The position numbers and the translations under genes were made by a program. The notes under the pieces were generated by a model that saw nothing but the letters and a program-made list of their open reading frames with translations, ran no database searches and was not told the DNA's origin. From the NCBI RefSeq assembly GCF_001653235.2, contig NC_035790.1:4960001-5024000 (forward strand): a stretch of DNA of 64,000 nucleotides, written 5' to 3'. Shown here piece after piece: positions 1 to 11,458 of this stretch. The stretch comes from Pochonia chlamydosporia 170 (Eukaryota; Ascomycota; Sordariomycetes; Hypocreales; Clavicipitaceae). Numbering within the stretch: position 1 is the stretch's first letter; each line of letters opens with the position of its first letter.

Positions 1-1246
1 TCGGGGGTTGAGATGTTTATGGTGGACAGACTTACTCGAGGGCCTAATAATCTATGTTTGAAGCGTGAGAAACAGAGTATAGGTTGTTTTGACCAGAAAT
101 CTGCCAATTGGAGACGATGTTTAGGTATATCGATGAGAGCGGCTTACCTCGGTTCCAAGCCGGAGTCGGCCATGAATGACCGCATCACCTACAGTCTGTT
201 GGTTAGCGTTGTTTGCGTGCAATTGGAATTGGATGGATTGACATACGGCTTTTGTAAAGGCCGAAGGGGATAGTTTCTTGGACATTGTGTCGGTGCCCTT
301 AGGTTGGACTGCGCGGCATTCGGGGGTGCGGTGTGAGGGATGATGAGTGTCTGGTTTGGTCTGGGGAAGTGAAGTGAACTTGACCCACCAACAACAACAG
401 ACTTGGACCGACACAGACCTTCAATGTCATGTCATTGACTTGGACCAAGTGAGAACTTTAGAAGATAAAAAGCCGGCGCAGTACTCCTTGCATCGTGGCT
501 AAGTGTATTTTCTACGGCCAATTGGCCATTTTATGTATTAAAGCACAATTGTGTATTACGTTGTGTGTAATATGTCATATGAGTGTAGTCAGTCTCGAAG
601 ACTTCTGACCTCCGTGGGGATGCCTTCGGTTGCGTGCCTAGGTGGCTAATGTATCAATTTTGTGGTTAGAAAAACGTCCAAAATAGCATCAAAGGCGCAG
701 GGTTCGGAGATGAAATACACGACATCACAAGTTGTCGCATGGGAAAAGGATAAAGTACCTTTGGTCTTTTGGTAGCAAACCTGCCCGATATGGCCGCATC
801 GCATGTCATTGAGTAGACGAGCAGGGAAGTGCAGCTGCAAAAGATTTTCTTGTTCCACCGCACTCGATTCTAACGGTTATCATAAATTAAGGAAACAAAT
901 AAAGCCAACATACAAGACACCACCGTTCCAAATCATGGTTTATTGTTTTCCGAGCTGTGTTGCATCACTTGGGGATGAAACCCATCTCGCTCATGTCCAA
1001 AGCTGGGCAATCACATACCCTACAGCCACAGTGAGTGACGTAGGACACGGAATTTTCCGAACTCAGCTCATCAACTGCACCTCAAATGATGCAGCGTGAA
1101 CTTTTGACCTCCCACATTCAACTTCAAAACAGCAACGCACCATTGCCGCCTTCGCCCATCATACTTCCCATCGGCGGGCATCACATCAACTTATGATGAT
1201 ATAGCTATAACATAACTTTGTTCGACGGACTGGTCTCGCCGCCAAC
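1..1246. other. Non-coding stretch upstream of TFB2
   Basis: No convincing coding region on either strand; the open frames here are short and look like nothing I know. It presumably contains the TFB2 promoter in its last few hundred bases. I see nothing else to report. Confidence 0.6.
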
Positions 1247-2863
1247 ATGTCCGTCAACCCAGCACCATCGCTGCAACTTGCAGACTACCTCGAGAAGCTG
1301 CCTGGAACGACCTTCCGGAAATTGTACCAGCAGCCCTCGACGGCGTTTGCCATCTTTCGGCGCATGTTGCCGCATCTAGGTATAATCCAGCGACAACAGC
1401 TCACTTGCCGAGACCGGCTGCTAAATTAGGATCTCTTTCTTTCTGCAGCGAAAACTCTAGTCATGCGCATCCTGTACATGCCCAAGCCGATGCTTCTCAG
1501 CGACCTCGACCTGTGGATTAAGCCAGACGCAAAGAGGTGATGCTCCCACGTCCAAAGGTCATATTAGAGGCCGCGCCTAACAAGATCATAAAACCCCAAC
1601 AGACAACGAGACAATGCGATTGCGACGCTGAAGGGACTCCACATTATCCAAATCTCCATGCCGTCCAAAGATAAGCCCCAAGAGATGCAACTCACGGCCA
1701 ACTTCAAAAACTCGCTCCGACTAGCTCTCACCGGTGGCGGCGAACACAACTCATTCGGCGTGCCCTCGACGCTGGCCGTCCCGCCAGAAATTGACCTTCC
1801 CTTCCTCGATCGCTACGCCCGCAAGAAATGGGACGACATCTTGCACTTTGTAGTTTCCAGCGTCGGCTACAAGAGCGCCGGGGACGTGACAGGCCCAAAC
1901 AAGAGCGTTAAAGAGCTGCTCGTGGCAGGCCGACTCGTCGACAGACGCCCAAACGGGAGCATAGGAATCACACAGGCTGGCTTCACCTTCTTACTCCAAG
2001 AGCCCAACGCCCAGGTCTGGACCATGCTGCTCCTGTGGCTCGAGGCCAGCGAAATTAACAAAGCCGCTGGCCTCGAAACCGTCGACATGCTCTCCTTCCT
2101 CTTCGTCCTGGCCAGCCTGGAACTCGGCCGCGCGTACGACACAAACGCCCTCACCGAGCAGCGAAAGAACATGCTCCCCTCCCTCCTGGACTTTGGCCTC
2201 ATCTACATCCCCCAACACAAACGATCCATGTTCTTCCCAACACGACTCGCTACCACGCTCACCAGCGGTGGGAGTAGCCTGCGCACTATTAGCGAGGGCG
2301 TTGCTGCCGCTACTGCCGCCGCCCTCGGCCCATCTCCCCAATCAGCTGGCCCTCTCGGCTCATCAGGCGACCAAAAAGGTAGCGTCATTGTCGAGACCAA
2401 CTACCGCATCTACGCATACACCCAGTCGACGCTGCAAATCGCCGTCCTCGCCCTGTTTTGCAAGCTCAACATGCGGTTCCCAGACATGGTTGCCGGAAGG
2501 GTAACCCGCACATCCATCCGGCAAGCAATCAACTTTGGCATCACAGCCGACCAGATTATATCCTATCTCGCCGCTCACTCACACGAACAAATGCACCGGA
2601 GTGCTGCTCTTGCCAATAAGCCCATCTTGCCGCCAACTGTCGTCGATCAAATTCGCCTGTGGCAGCTGGAGAACGAGCGCATGAAGACGACGGGTGGATT
2701 TCTGTTTCGTGACTTTGAAGACCACAAGGAATTTCTGGATACTGCAAGGTTTGCAGAGGAGATTGGCGTTTTGGTCTGGCGGAGCGACAAGTCGGGCATG
2801 TTTTTTGCCAACAAATACGAGCAGATCAGGGACTACTTGAAGAGCAGGAAGCGTATCGAATAG
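1247..2863 (+). CDS. TFB2: TFIIH core subunit Tfb2 (p52 homologue)
   Basis: Subunit of the TFIIH core, which acts in RNA polymerase II initiation and nucleotide excision repair in the nucleus; in this family it anchors and stimulates the Ssl2/XPB helicase. The model has three exons, 1247-1379, 1449-1536 and 1603-2863, giving 493 residues, near the usual size for the family. The start is the first ATG and begins MSVNPAPSLQLADYLEKL; the segments LPGTTFRKLYQ and LYMPKPMLLSDLDLWI are typical of Tfb2. The central part matches family features such as PFLDRYARKKWDDILHFVVSS and LLEFGLIYI-like text. The C-terminal part contains RFPDMVAGRVTR and ITADQIISYL, followed by a basic end. Both introns (69 and 66 bp) are GT..AG and keep frame. 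Single gene, not in an operon-like arrangement. Very sure of the family, fairly sure of the splice sites. Confidence 0.93.
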
Positions 2864-3474
2864 AGTAAGAGCCGTGCCTCCTAATCAAATGCTATGATGC
2901 AGGTCCGCATTGTGTTTTCAAACCAGGGGGGGCGTTTGGCGAGTTGGATACATTATCATTGGTTCCAAAACTTGGACACGGGTGGCCTTCCGTGAATAAA
3001 TAAGGGTATGGATACAAGCCTTTAATTAAAAATAAAGAAACATATCAATTCATAATATCGTGCCAATGTTTGTACTCTGCCTGTCTGCCTCACATACAAC
3101 CAATAGGCCCAATACTCCAAGCAAAGCATGATAGCGACCAATCCATTCTAGTCGTATACCGACAAACCCGAAAGTCGATTAAGCCAGCCGCTACCATGAG
3201 CAGTATCGACATGAGTCTCCCACCAAAACAAAACAAAATGGATATAATTACATCTTCATCCGTGGAGAAGAACCGGTTCCGTCAAAAGAATGTGCCAAAA
3301 GTCGACAACAACCAATATCCACTCTCCAAACATCGTCCAGACAAGAAAGTAAAGGAAACCAACATGAGCAAGTATTCATCTGCTATAGTCCATGCAAAAA
3401 GAGGGAACAGAGGGTGACCAATTACCACAGCCAAAGAGACTACATCCCAAAACGAAGAAAAATACCACCAATCT
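2864..3474. other. Intergenic region between convergent TFB2 and a Ser-rich gene
   Basis: This holds the 3' ends of two converging genes. The sequence is AT-rich with short open frames only. No gene is supported. Confidence 0.6.
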
Positions 3475-4740
3475 TCAGTATACCGCCACGCCTCGACCAG
3501 GAGTAACACCGATTGCCCCTGGTCTTGAATCCGCCAATTCCCCAAAAGCCGACAGTCGTCGTCTTTCGCCACTCTTAAAGCGATGCCCAACACCAACAAG
3601 GAACCTATTGCGACTTTTGTCATACATGCATCCACCTTCGGGAAGTAGCTTTGGCCGACTGTAACGACGGGCATATGTCTGCTGCCACGAGTGTAACGAC
3701 GCTTTAGCCTCTGTCGTGGTGCACAAGGATTCAAGATGGCTGAATATACGCTTGCATTTCGAATCGTCTTCGTCCTCATATTGAAACAATCTGGGATTGT
3801 ATGTAATTGTTGTAAGAGCTGAAGTAGTATTGGAAGGAGCGAGATATGTCAAGCGATTCTGGGTAGCAGTCACAGAATGGCCACGAGGGAGAGCCAATCT
3901 CGACTGCCAGCCGATTTCAGCTTTCGGCGAAGTGCAAGACGAGGAGTATTTTGCAAAGCTTTCCGAAGAGAAACGGTCATGTAGTCCCATGAAACGGCCA
4001 GACCAATACTCGGAGCTTTGTGCCGTGTCAACATGCTTTATAGAAGGCACAGGAGATGAGTTTGAGCTGTGATCAATCAGGGAAAATGACGTCAGAGTTG
4101 TTTGGGAAGATTGGAACGTCGAAATACTCAGTTCGGACTCATCCAACTTTCGAAATGACGGAACGTTAGGTGCTGGTTGCGTCTGGCCGTGGTTATGATT
4201 CTTTACTGCTGCCAAGCTGGGTCTGGAAAATGATTTTTTGAGGTCATGAAGCACCATCATTGTCCTTGACTTGGGAAGTTTGCTCATTGACCTGGGTATA
4301 GAGGACTTCTTGTCGTCTTTCGACACGTTCAATGGTGGGATGTTCTCGGCATCTTCAGCCGACTGTGGGCGAGCAATGAGCGTATACTTGGACGGCTGCT
4401 TCAACAGCGACCTCGTCGACAACGACAGCAGCGCGGCCCGTCTGCCAAGGGATCCCTTGAACGAAGTATCCGACTGTATTCGAGTAACAGCACTGACTTC
4501 CGACTCGACAACGGTTGGACTCGCAGACGGGGCCACGGTGTTCAAGAAGCTTGCTGATATCCGACGAGATCTTCGAGAAGCAATTGAGTCTGAGGGAGTG
4601 CTGGGGTTCTTTGTGCAGTCTTTGATCCCAGCAACAATCTCAAATTTATCGCTTCGGGTGAGATCTGGTCCACGGGAGCTCTTGACGGGGCCAATTGGGG
4701 CGGATATGATGGGACGCTCGAGAGGTGTTCGCTTGCGCAT
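3475..4740 (-). CDS. Ser-rich fungal protein of unknown function
   Basis: I do not recognise a named domain. The protein is 421 residues if started at the ATG in a good CACCATG context at 4740; an in-frame upstream ATG at 4773 would add 11 residues, and a splice acceptor-like CAG lies between the two. It begins MRKRTPLERPIISAPIG and is rich in Ser, Thr and Arg, with many short basic-serine stretches such as RRSRRIS and KSSIPRSMSKLPKSRT, so it is probably mostly disordered and a likely phosphorylation target. The last 100 residues are denser in Arg, Tyr and Trp (around LHSWQQTYARRYSRPKLLPEGG) and look like the conserved part. No signal peptide or membrane segment. It could be a cytoskeleton- or nucleus-associated regulator, but that is a guess. 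Confidence 0.75.
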   Translation of the reverse strand: MRKRTPLERPIISAPIGPVKSSRGPDLTRSDKFEIVAGIKDCTKNPSTPSDSIASRRSRRISASFLNTVAPSASPTVVESEVSAVTRIQSDTSFKGSLGRRAALLSLSTRSLLKQPSKYTLIARPQSAEDAENIPPLNVSKDDKKSSIPRSMSKLPKSRTMMVLHDLKKSFSRPSLAAVKNHNHGQTQPAPNVPSFRKLDESELSISTFQSSQTTLTSFSLIDHSSNSSPVPSIKHVDTAQSSEYWSGRFMGLHDRFSSESFAKYSSSCTSPKAEIGWQSRLALPRGHSVTATQNRLTYLAPSNTTSALTTITYNPRLFQYEDEDDSKCKRIFSHLESLCTTTEAKASLHSWQQTYARRYSRPKLLPEGGCMYDKSRNRFLVGVGHRFKSGERRRLSAFGELADSRPGAIGVTPGRGVAVY

Positions 4741-5440
4741 GGTGATGCATTGAAGACCTGGGGCTGTAGACAATCTGTGTCCGTCTTATTATCCGTGTTG
4801 TATACGAGTCAAATAAACTAACCTTCTGTGTCATATATTGCGAGGCTAATATGTAGCGTTTAAAGAACCAGGACAGTTACGTTAGTAGCTAGTCAAACGA
4901 ACCAAGACAAGATGCGAGCAATACAGATGTCCGACTTATGAAGCATGCGGCCGATGTCACCGCAGACTGGCACGGGCGATATGCGACAGACGATCTAAAG
5001 ATGAGGAAATGTTGTTTGGCAGAGCAGAAATCGTTTGTTTACAGACAAACGGCCGTCTTAAACACGGTACCAGTTGTTGTTTGGAAATGAGAGTGGTGGA
5101 GCACAACACGGTCAGAAATGTCTGGTATTTCTGGAAGAGATGACTGGGGCAAAGGTCTCGGAGTGAGAAGAAGGTGAATTATGAATGGACCAGGGAGGTG
5201 CAGATTTATTCGCTTAAGGTGACCAACAGCTGGTTGACAGTCGCTCGCAGCTGCCAGCTTTTACGCATGGCACTTCGCGCTCTAGAAATCAGGAAACTTG
5301 ACTGAGCACATCTATCTAGTCCAAGTCAGCTCTGAAATCAATAATTATCGTCGGATGGTCTACCCTTTCTCAACGCTCTAGAATGTAGTGCCCTGCTCAT
5401 CACTCTACTATCCAAACCTGCTTTCCTTATACTGACCACT
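4741..5440. other. Intergenic region upstream of the Ser-rich gene
   Basis: Contains the 5' region of the minus-strand Ser-rich gene and the 3' end of the next minus-strand gene. No coding region supported. Confidence 0.55.
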
Positions 5441-6475
5441 TTACTCATCCCAACCCTCAATCTTAAACTCAAAAACAACATCACCATCCCCCCTCTCAAT
5501 CTTATGTCCATTCCGATCCCACAACGCCCTCTCTATAACCTTCACATTTCCATCCCAGTCGACCAGCATGACCGTCTGTCTCTGCGTGCCGTACATGCCT
5601 GTCTCGAACCCGTTCGCAGCTGGGGCACTTACTTCAGGCTGCTGCTCCATCAGAATCTCCTCCACCGCCTTGAGTTTACTCTCGTCCTTGGCCCATTCTG
5701 CCTTCCCTTTGGCCCTCGCCGCGTCCATCGACTCCTGGTGAGCCTCGTCCCCCAGCTCCGGCACAAAAATGGTGTGTCGTAGCAGACCAGTAATTTCAGC
5801 AAAACTCATCCCAGGAGTGACGGCAGGAAACGTATCCGTATCCAATACGCCAAACAAATCCCTCACCAGGTCCTCCTCGCTCTCCTTGTCTCTAACCGCC
5901 TTTTCCACCGTCTCCCGAAGCATCTTGGTGCCCAATTCAACCTTTGGCCACGCAACCTCCGCTTCAAAAGTAGTGTTACTCAAACCCCATGTCTCGCCTC
6001 TCTCTTCAGCCACAACCGGAACATCATCCGCATGTCCGGCCCTGTTGCTCACAATGGCTATGCCTGCGCCCTTCTTCCTCAGTTTCCCGCAGACGAGGGA
6101 GAACCCGCCCACTCCTTTCACACCGTCATCCTTGACGAGATGATGCACACCGTCTTTGATGGTATCTCCCAGCCCAGCCAGCCAGGCGGTCACGACGGCG
6201 CCGCGGCTTTTCCTGCCGTGAACGGGGTGGCTCGCATCATGGTCATTGACTTCGCGGAAGTTGGTTAGGACGGCAAAGACTCCGGATTTCGTTATGCCGA
6301 GCCATGTGCCCTTTTCTGCGCGCTGGAGATCTCGTGATGACAGGACCTGCTCACCCGAGGTTGGGTGAGTCCACCAGTGAGGACGTGATGTCGGGCGCAG
6401 AATGAACTCGTCTCTATTGTCTATGAGGATGAGGGGATAGTCGGGGTGTGCTGTGGTGAAGAGAACTATGCACAT
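5441..6475 (-). CDS. TANGO2/NRDE family protein
   Basis: Single-exon 344-residue protein. The N-terminus MCIVLFTTAHPDYPLILIDNRDEF carries the NRDE motif that names the family (residues about 19-22), with the family's Cys at position 2. That Cys becomes N-terminal after Met removal, as in Ntn-type hydrolase folds. Further family features are the RPTSRPHWW segment, LQRAEKGTWLGI, GVFAVLTNFRE and GLSNTTF. TANGO2 proteins are linked to Golgi organisation in flies and to haem or lipid handling and mitochondrial disease in man; the fungal role is not settled. No signal peptide. The protein ends in VVFEFKIEGWDE. Family assignment is firm, function is not. Confidence 0.9.
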   Translation of the reverse strand: MCIVLFTTAHPDYPLILIDNRDEFILRPTSRPHWWTHPTSGEQVLSSRDLQRAEKGTWLGITKSGVFAVLTNFREVNDHDASHPVHGRKSRGAVVTAWLAGLGDTIKDGVHHLVKDDGVKGVGGFSLVCGKLRKKGAGIAIVSNRAGHADDVPVVAEERGETWGLSNTTFEAEVAWPKVELGTKMLRETVEKAVRDKESEEDLVRDLFGVLDTDTFPAVTPGMSFAEITGLLRHTIFVPELGDEAHQESMDAARAKGKAEWAKDESKLKAVEEILMEQQPEVSAPAANGFETGMYGTQRQTVMLVDWDGNVKVIERALWDRNGHKIERGDGDVVFEFKIEGWDE

Positions 6476-6990
6476 GTTGATGGATTTTATGAGGTAGTTG
6501 TTGCCGAGTAATGTTAGGTGAAGGTAGGGAAACTCGTCAGGCCGAGGTAATCGGATGACGTCTCTTTGTATGTCGTTGGCTTGGCAGATGATGACAGAAA
6601 TTTAGTGAGAAAGCTTGTATGCAGATCAATCACATACGAAGAAGGGAAGATCCAGCAGCCTAATAAATAGTCGTGTAGGTATCACAAAATGAGAATAGCC
6701 GAGACATCGGATCACATCAGAAGATGTCTCATTCAAGATCGGGTGGCGCAGGTCGGACCGTCGCCCGTTTTCAAGACTCATCGGCCCACTTTCACGGGAT
6801 AAGCTTTTCTTAGCCACGACCACATCATCACAGATGCCAGGGTATGTTACCACCACTCAGTTACAAGTTATATACTTTATTATGCTTATTTAAAATGCAA
6901 CTTTTAAACACCCATATCTATTTGCGTATGTATGTACCAAAACAACATGAGATGCATTCCGTCTACGTGATGGCCCTTGTATGCAATTAC
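6476..6990. other. Intergenic region between the TANGO2-like gene and the ABC transporter
   Basis: Lies between two minus-strand genes. It holds the promoter of the TANGO2-like gene and the 3' end of the transporter. No coding region supported. Confidence 0.55.
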
Positions 6991-9900
6991 TTACCTTCTG
7001 TTGAAATTCAAGAATCGACTCTGTTTCAGTTAGTTTACCGTCAGAAAAACTCCGCTTCAAGTCGCGAGTACGTACCGCAGTAAAAAGAATGATTAAATTG
7101 CTCCCAATGAACGCAATATAAATACCCAAGTCCCTCCACCGGTGATCAAACGACATATTCAACGGCTGGTAAAACTCATCGCCGACTCTATACGCGCAGT
7201 ACTCGCAATTCTGAGTGTCATTACTAACCAGATATCCCGGTGCGCCGCGGCCAAAAAACGGCGTCATGTACTCCCCGCAGGTCATGTTGCTAGGCGCAAC
7301 GAAGCGGTTCACCTCGGCGGATGTACACACAACACGGAGCCCATGCAGAGCGGTGGTGACCATGCCGCCGATGAGACGGGTGAAAGGATCGAGCTGGTAG
7401 AGCCAAGCGCGCCAGAAGCCGGGCATCTGGGGCGCGGGGATAGTGACGCCACAGAAGAGCGCGAAGATGATGATGATGAAGGGGTCGAACTGGGCGGAGA
7501 TTCGCGGCGAGGGTGTTAGAGAAGCGAGGCCCTGGCCCATGGTGACGGCGAAGACTTCAGTGATGAGAACCATGAGGAACTGGTAGCCTGCGCGGGAGGG
7601 CGTGGCGTCGAGCCCGGGCATGAAGTACAGGCAGACGAAGAAGACGACGGCGCAGAGGATCGAGTAGGGCATCTCGGCGGCGGTGATGGCCGTGGCAAAT
7701 GTCATAGGGGAGTACATCTTGGAGGAGGCTTCGCGGAAGAAGAGGGCGCGCTTGATGTGGAACATGACTTCTACCTGGCTGATGATGAGGGCCGGCAGAA
7801 CCGTGACCTGGAACATGACGAACACGGTGTACTGGAGGGAGGAGCGGGAGGAGTCGAGGTTGAGGTACGTGAGGCCGGAGATGAAGGCGACGGCGAAGTG
7901 GTTGAACAGACGGGTGAAGAGGTAGTTTGGCGAGCGCCAAAAGGCACGGAACATGCGGCGAACAACAATTTTGAGTTGGTGATGCGTCGGGGAGGCGTAT
8001 TCCTTTTCCATGGCGGAATTGGCATGCTGAGCCACGGCCTTGCGGTTCTCTCTCATTTCAACAATGGCCTTCTTCGCGTATTCTAGCTCGGGGCTCTCGT
8101 CCCAGATGTCAGCCCAGTCGTGATCACCGATTCGTGGTGAGCTACCAGCACCGATGGCCTCGAGCATGAATTCGGCGACGTTATCCGTGGGAGCGGCCTC
8201 GGCACCATGACGCTTCAGATAGGATCGCAGGATGGTAGCGTCCTCGCCAATGTCGCCAAAGTAGACGGTTCGACCGCCCCGTTGGAGGAGCAAGAGGCGG
8301 TCAAAGTTTTCGAACAGCGCGGCATTGGGCTGATGGATGGTGCAGAGGATGGCTTGGCCCGCAGCGGCAAGTTTCTTGAGGAAGCGGACAATGTTGAACG
8401 CGCTCTGGCTGTCGAGACCGGACGTAGGTTCGTCGAGGAACAGGAGCAGTTCGGGCTTGGCAGCAAGTTCAACGCCAATGGTGACTCGTTTGCGCTGCTC
8501 GACCGTCAAGCCAGCCTCTGCTGTGCCGATGATGCAGTCTGCGATTTGCTCCATTTCCAGCAGGGCGATGATTTCCTCGACGTAGGCGTGGCGTTCGGAC
8601 ATGGGCGTCTCGTACGGTTGGCGAAGGTCGGCGGAGAATCGGAGGGCTTCACGCACCGTCTGCGTCGGTTCATGGAGATCGAGCTGCTCGGCGTACGAGG
8701 TCGACCGTTGAAACTGCTTGCCGGGTTTAAAGCCGTCGACGAGGACGTCACCCGTGATGACGCCAATGTTCTTACGGGAGGCGAGGACATCGAGCAGGGT
8801 TGTTTTCCCGGCTCCTGAAGCACCCATGAGAGCGGTCAACTCTCCTGGTCGGACGTAGCCGAAGACGTTGTTGAGAAGGCGACGCGTGCCGCCGGGAACG
8901 GGGACGTCGTAGTTGAGGTTCTCCCACGTGAGGATGCTTTCCGACTTGATGGTGAGGTCTGATCCTTCTTCGTTGGACTTGTCCTTGCGTCGGGCCTCAC
9001 GCTTCTCCAGCAGTTTCTCGTTGAGGGTTTTGCGCTCCTTGTTAGGACGTTGGTATACCTTGAAGGAGTTGCCGCCCATTCCAAACTTGACGACCTCGCC
9101 GAGAACAACGTTGAGAATAAGGAAGAAAACGATGATGCTGAAGACGATTCCCCAATTTCGCCACAAGTCCCCGGGGAAATAGGAGAAGCCTCGCGCAATG
9201 TAATCTGGTCCCGCAACAAACGTCGTGCCTGAATTAGAGCCCGGAAGCGTGCAAACCTGGTGGTTGATATCGGTGTATCCCGGGCCCGAGGGGATCAACG
9301 AGTCCGCCGTACACGTCATGTCGATTCGTTGAAACTCATTCTGCATGAGTGAACTGAAGATGAGACCAAGCGGATTCACCCAGTATATCCATCGCAGCCA
9401 CACCTTTTCACTCTGATACTGAATAATGTAGCCAGACGTAGTGACAAACAGCGAAATCACCACGACAGCAAACTTGATAGCGTAGTCAAAGTCCGGGCTC
9501 ACACACCCAATAATTCGGAAGAACAGGGTCATGGCAATATTTCCAGACAGAATGAGCAGATAGAAGGTGAAGAATGCGCCCGCATCTCTAACCAGCCCCG
9601 TCATAAAGTAGACAATAATGGAAAACAGCATGATTTCCGTCGCGGCAAACGCCTGATCAACGATAATCTGCCCGATCCAAAGCGCCGACGGCCGGTGGAA
9701 AGCAAACGCCTTGTGCTTGTTTACGATGGCTCTGCCCAGCATCGTGCCGGCCAGCTCGGAGAACGCCTGGAACGCATTGAACAGGAGCGCCACGAAGAGG
9801 AGACCGCCCTTGCTGAATGCGCTGGCTGACGTTTTTTCCAGGTTGAGATACAGTGTGCCGAGGACGATGGCGATGACGATACTTCGGATCCACGCGAGGG

Positions 9901-11458
9901 TGAGGTTGAATCGGTCTTGGAGCTTGAGCGTGAACTGGCGCTTCATGAGTGCCCAGACTTGTAGGTGAAAACCGACTTGGTAGACTGATCGTTTGGATGT
10001 TCCGCGCTTGCTCTCCTTGACTGCGAGTTGGAACTCGTCGTGTTTGTGCTTCTCCTTTTCTAGATTGGCCTTGTAGTTTCCAATCTCAGTGTCAAGTTGC
10101 CTCTGGTAGGATGAGCTGCGGAATGCTTCAAGGAGAGTGTCCGGGCTATGGGGGGCATTGCTTTCAGAACGACCTGGCGCGTATTGTCTTTCGAATTCGT
10201 CGGTACACCCGGTCAAGTAGTCCGGCGTGGTTTGTCGAGGTCGAGGTGCAAATCCGAGTCCCTCAAAGTAACTACGTGCTTCGTTGACAGGGCCAAAGAA
10301 TACCTGCTTGCCCTCGTCAATGACCATGACCTTGTCGAAGAGCTTGTAAATATTCTCCGACGCCTGGTAGAGGGACACAAAAGTCGTCGTTTTGTACAGG
10401 TTGGTCTGAATGCGCAGAGATCTCGTAAAGTCCAATGCGGTACTGGCGTCAAGACCGCGGGTGCTGTTATCCCAAGACAAGATACACGCATTGGTGATCA
10501 TCATCTCTGCGATGGACACTCGCTTCCGCTCTCCGCCAGAGATGCCTCGGACAAAATGGTCGCCGACAACGGTCCTCCGCGTATGCTCAATGTTGAACAT
10601 CTTGAGCAGCGTAGAAATCACATGCTCTTTGAAGTCAACCTTGGTCATGTTTCCAGGTCGCTTTGCGGGCATTTTGGTGTCGAGGGCGAATCCGAGGGTT
10701 TGTTCCACCGTCAGGGTTGGGTGATGAATGTCGTCTTCGGCATTGTACACGGCCTCGGCTCGATAGCGGTTGAACTCCTTGGCTGTCCACGGTCCGTAAA
10801 ACACATCTCCGTCCACGCTGGTGTAGCCGTGTCTTTGGTTAGCAATAGCCTTGAGGAATGTGGTGCAGCCGGAACCTGGCTTTCCGAGGACGAGAACCAT
10901 TTCTCCCGGCTTGCAGACACCCTGAAATCGGTCGAGGAGTGTCACCTCCCGAGGCTTCTTGCCCAAGCCTAAAAGATTGATAACGGGGGTGATGACGTCG
11001 AAAAAGTTGACAAATGCGTTGGGAAACGTTTGTACGTAGTTTGCCGTACCACCAATGCCCTTGACTGTCAATCCTTCCCAGCAGGCGCCAATGTGCTTGG
11101 CTTTGATTCCGGCAGCTTCACCGGCAGCAAGATTGCCTCGCAGGGCAGTTTCGAGGTCGAATAGGGACTCATCGTCTGCAGCGTCAGAGTCTACTTGGGC
11201 TGCTTTTTCGGGATCAACGTTGTTGACATTGCTGTGTCTACGGCTAGCTCGTGAAACACCGGTGAATTCCCTCTGCAAATCTGCAAAGTCTGCCTCTGCC
11301 TGCGCTACGGACACACCAGATCGTCCGCCAGAAGCATCTTTGCCAGCGTTTTGGTCGTCACCCGCAGTTGATACAGAGTCTCGAGACTGCGGCCGGGATG
11401 TGGGATTCGCAGGTCCGGTTTGGGCACCATTAAGCTCAGAAGAATGATTGTGTGCCAT
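6991..11458 (-). CDS. Full-size PDR-type (ABCG) ABC transporter, multidrug efflux
   Basis: Plasma-membrane ATP-driven exporter of the pleiotropic drug resistance class with reverse topology: NBD1-TMD1-NBD2-TMD2. NBD1 has the fungal PDR Walker A GKPGSGCTTFLK (about residues 192-203), where the usual Lys is Cys, and signature VSGGERKR. NBD2 has the canonical GASGAGKTTLLD (about 876) and a degenerate signature LTVEQRKR, followed by FLDEPTSGLDSQSAF. Each half ends in six hydrophobic segments. I start at MAHNHSSELN (11458); an in-frame ATG at 11509 adds 17 residues. A likely 3' intron (7021-7075, GTACGT..AACAG) changes the end from a 43-residue hydrophilic tail to a short basic one (SRFLNFNRR), giving 1470 residues. 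PDR proteins usually end with a few basic residues after the last membrane segment, which favours splicing. Substrate unknown. The large 5' intergenic region may hold drug-responsive control, but no element was identified. Confidence 0.92.
7021..7075 (-). other. Predicted 55-bp terminal intron of the ABC transporter
   Basis: On the minus strand it begins GTACGT, contains a CTAAC branch-like sequence close to the acceptor, and ends AACAG. It is not a multiple of three, so retention switches the C-terminus from a 9-residue to a 43-residue tail. Inferred from splice signals and family C-terminal length only. Confidence 0.65.

Noticed and set aside
8207..8818. 203-codon plus-strand open frame
   Set aside because: Antisense to NBD2 of the ABC transporter; a shadow frame.
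10148..10972. 274-codon plus-strand open frame
   Set aside because: Lies fully inside the ABC transporter on the opposite strand; a shadow frame.
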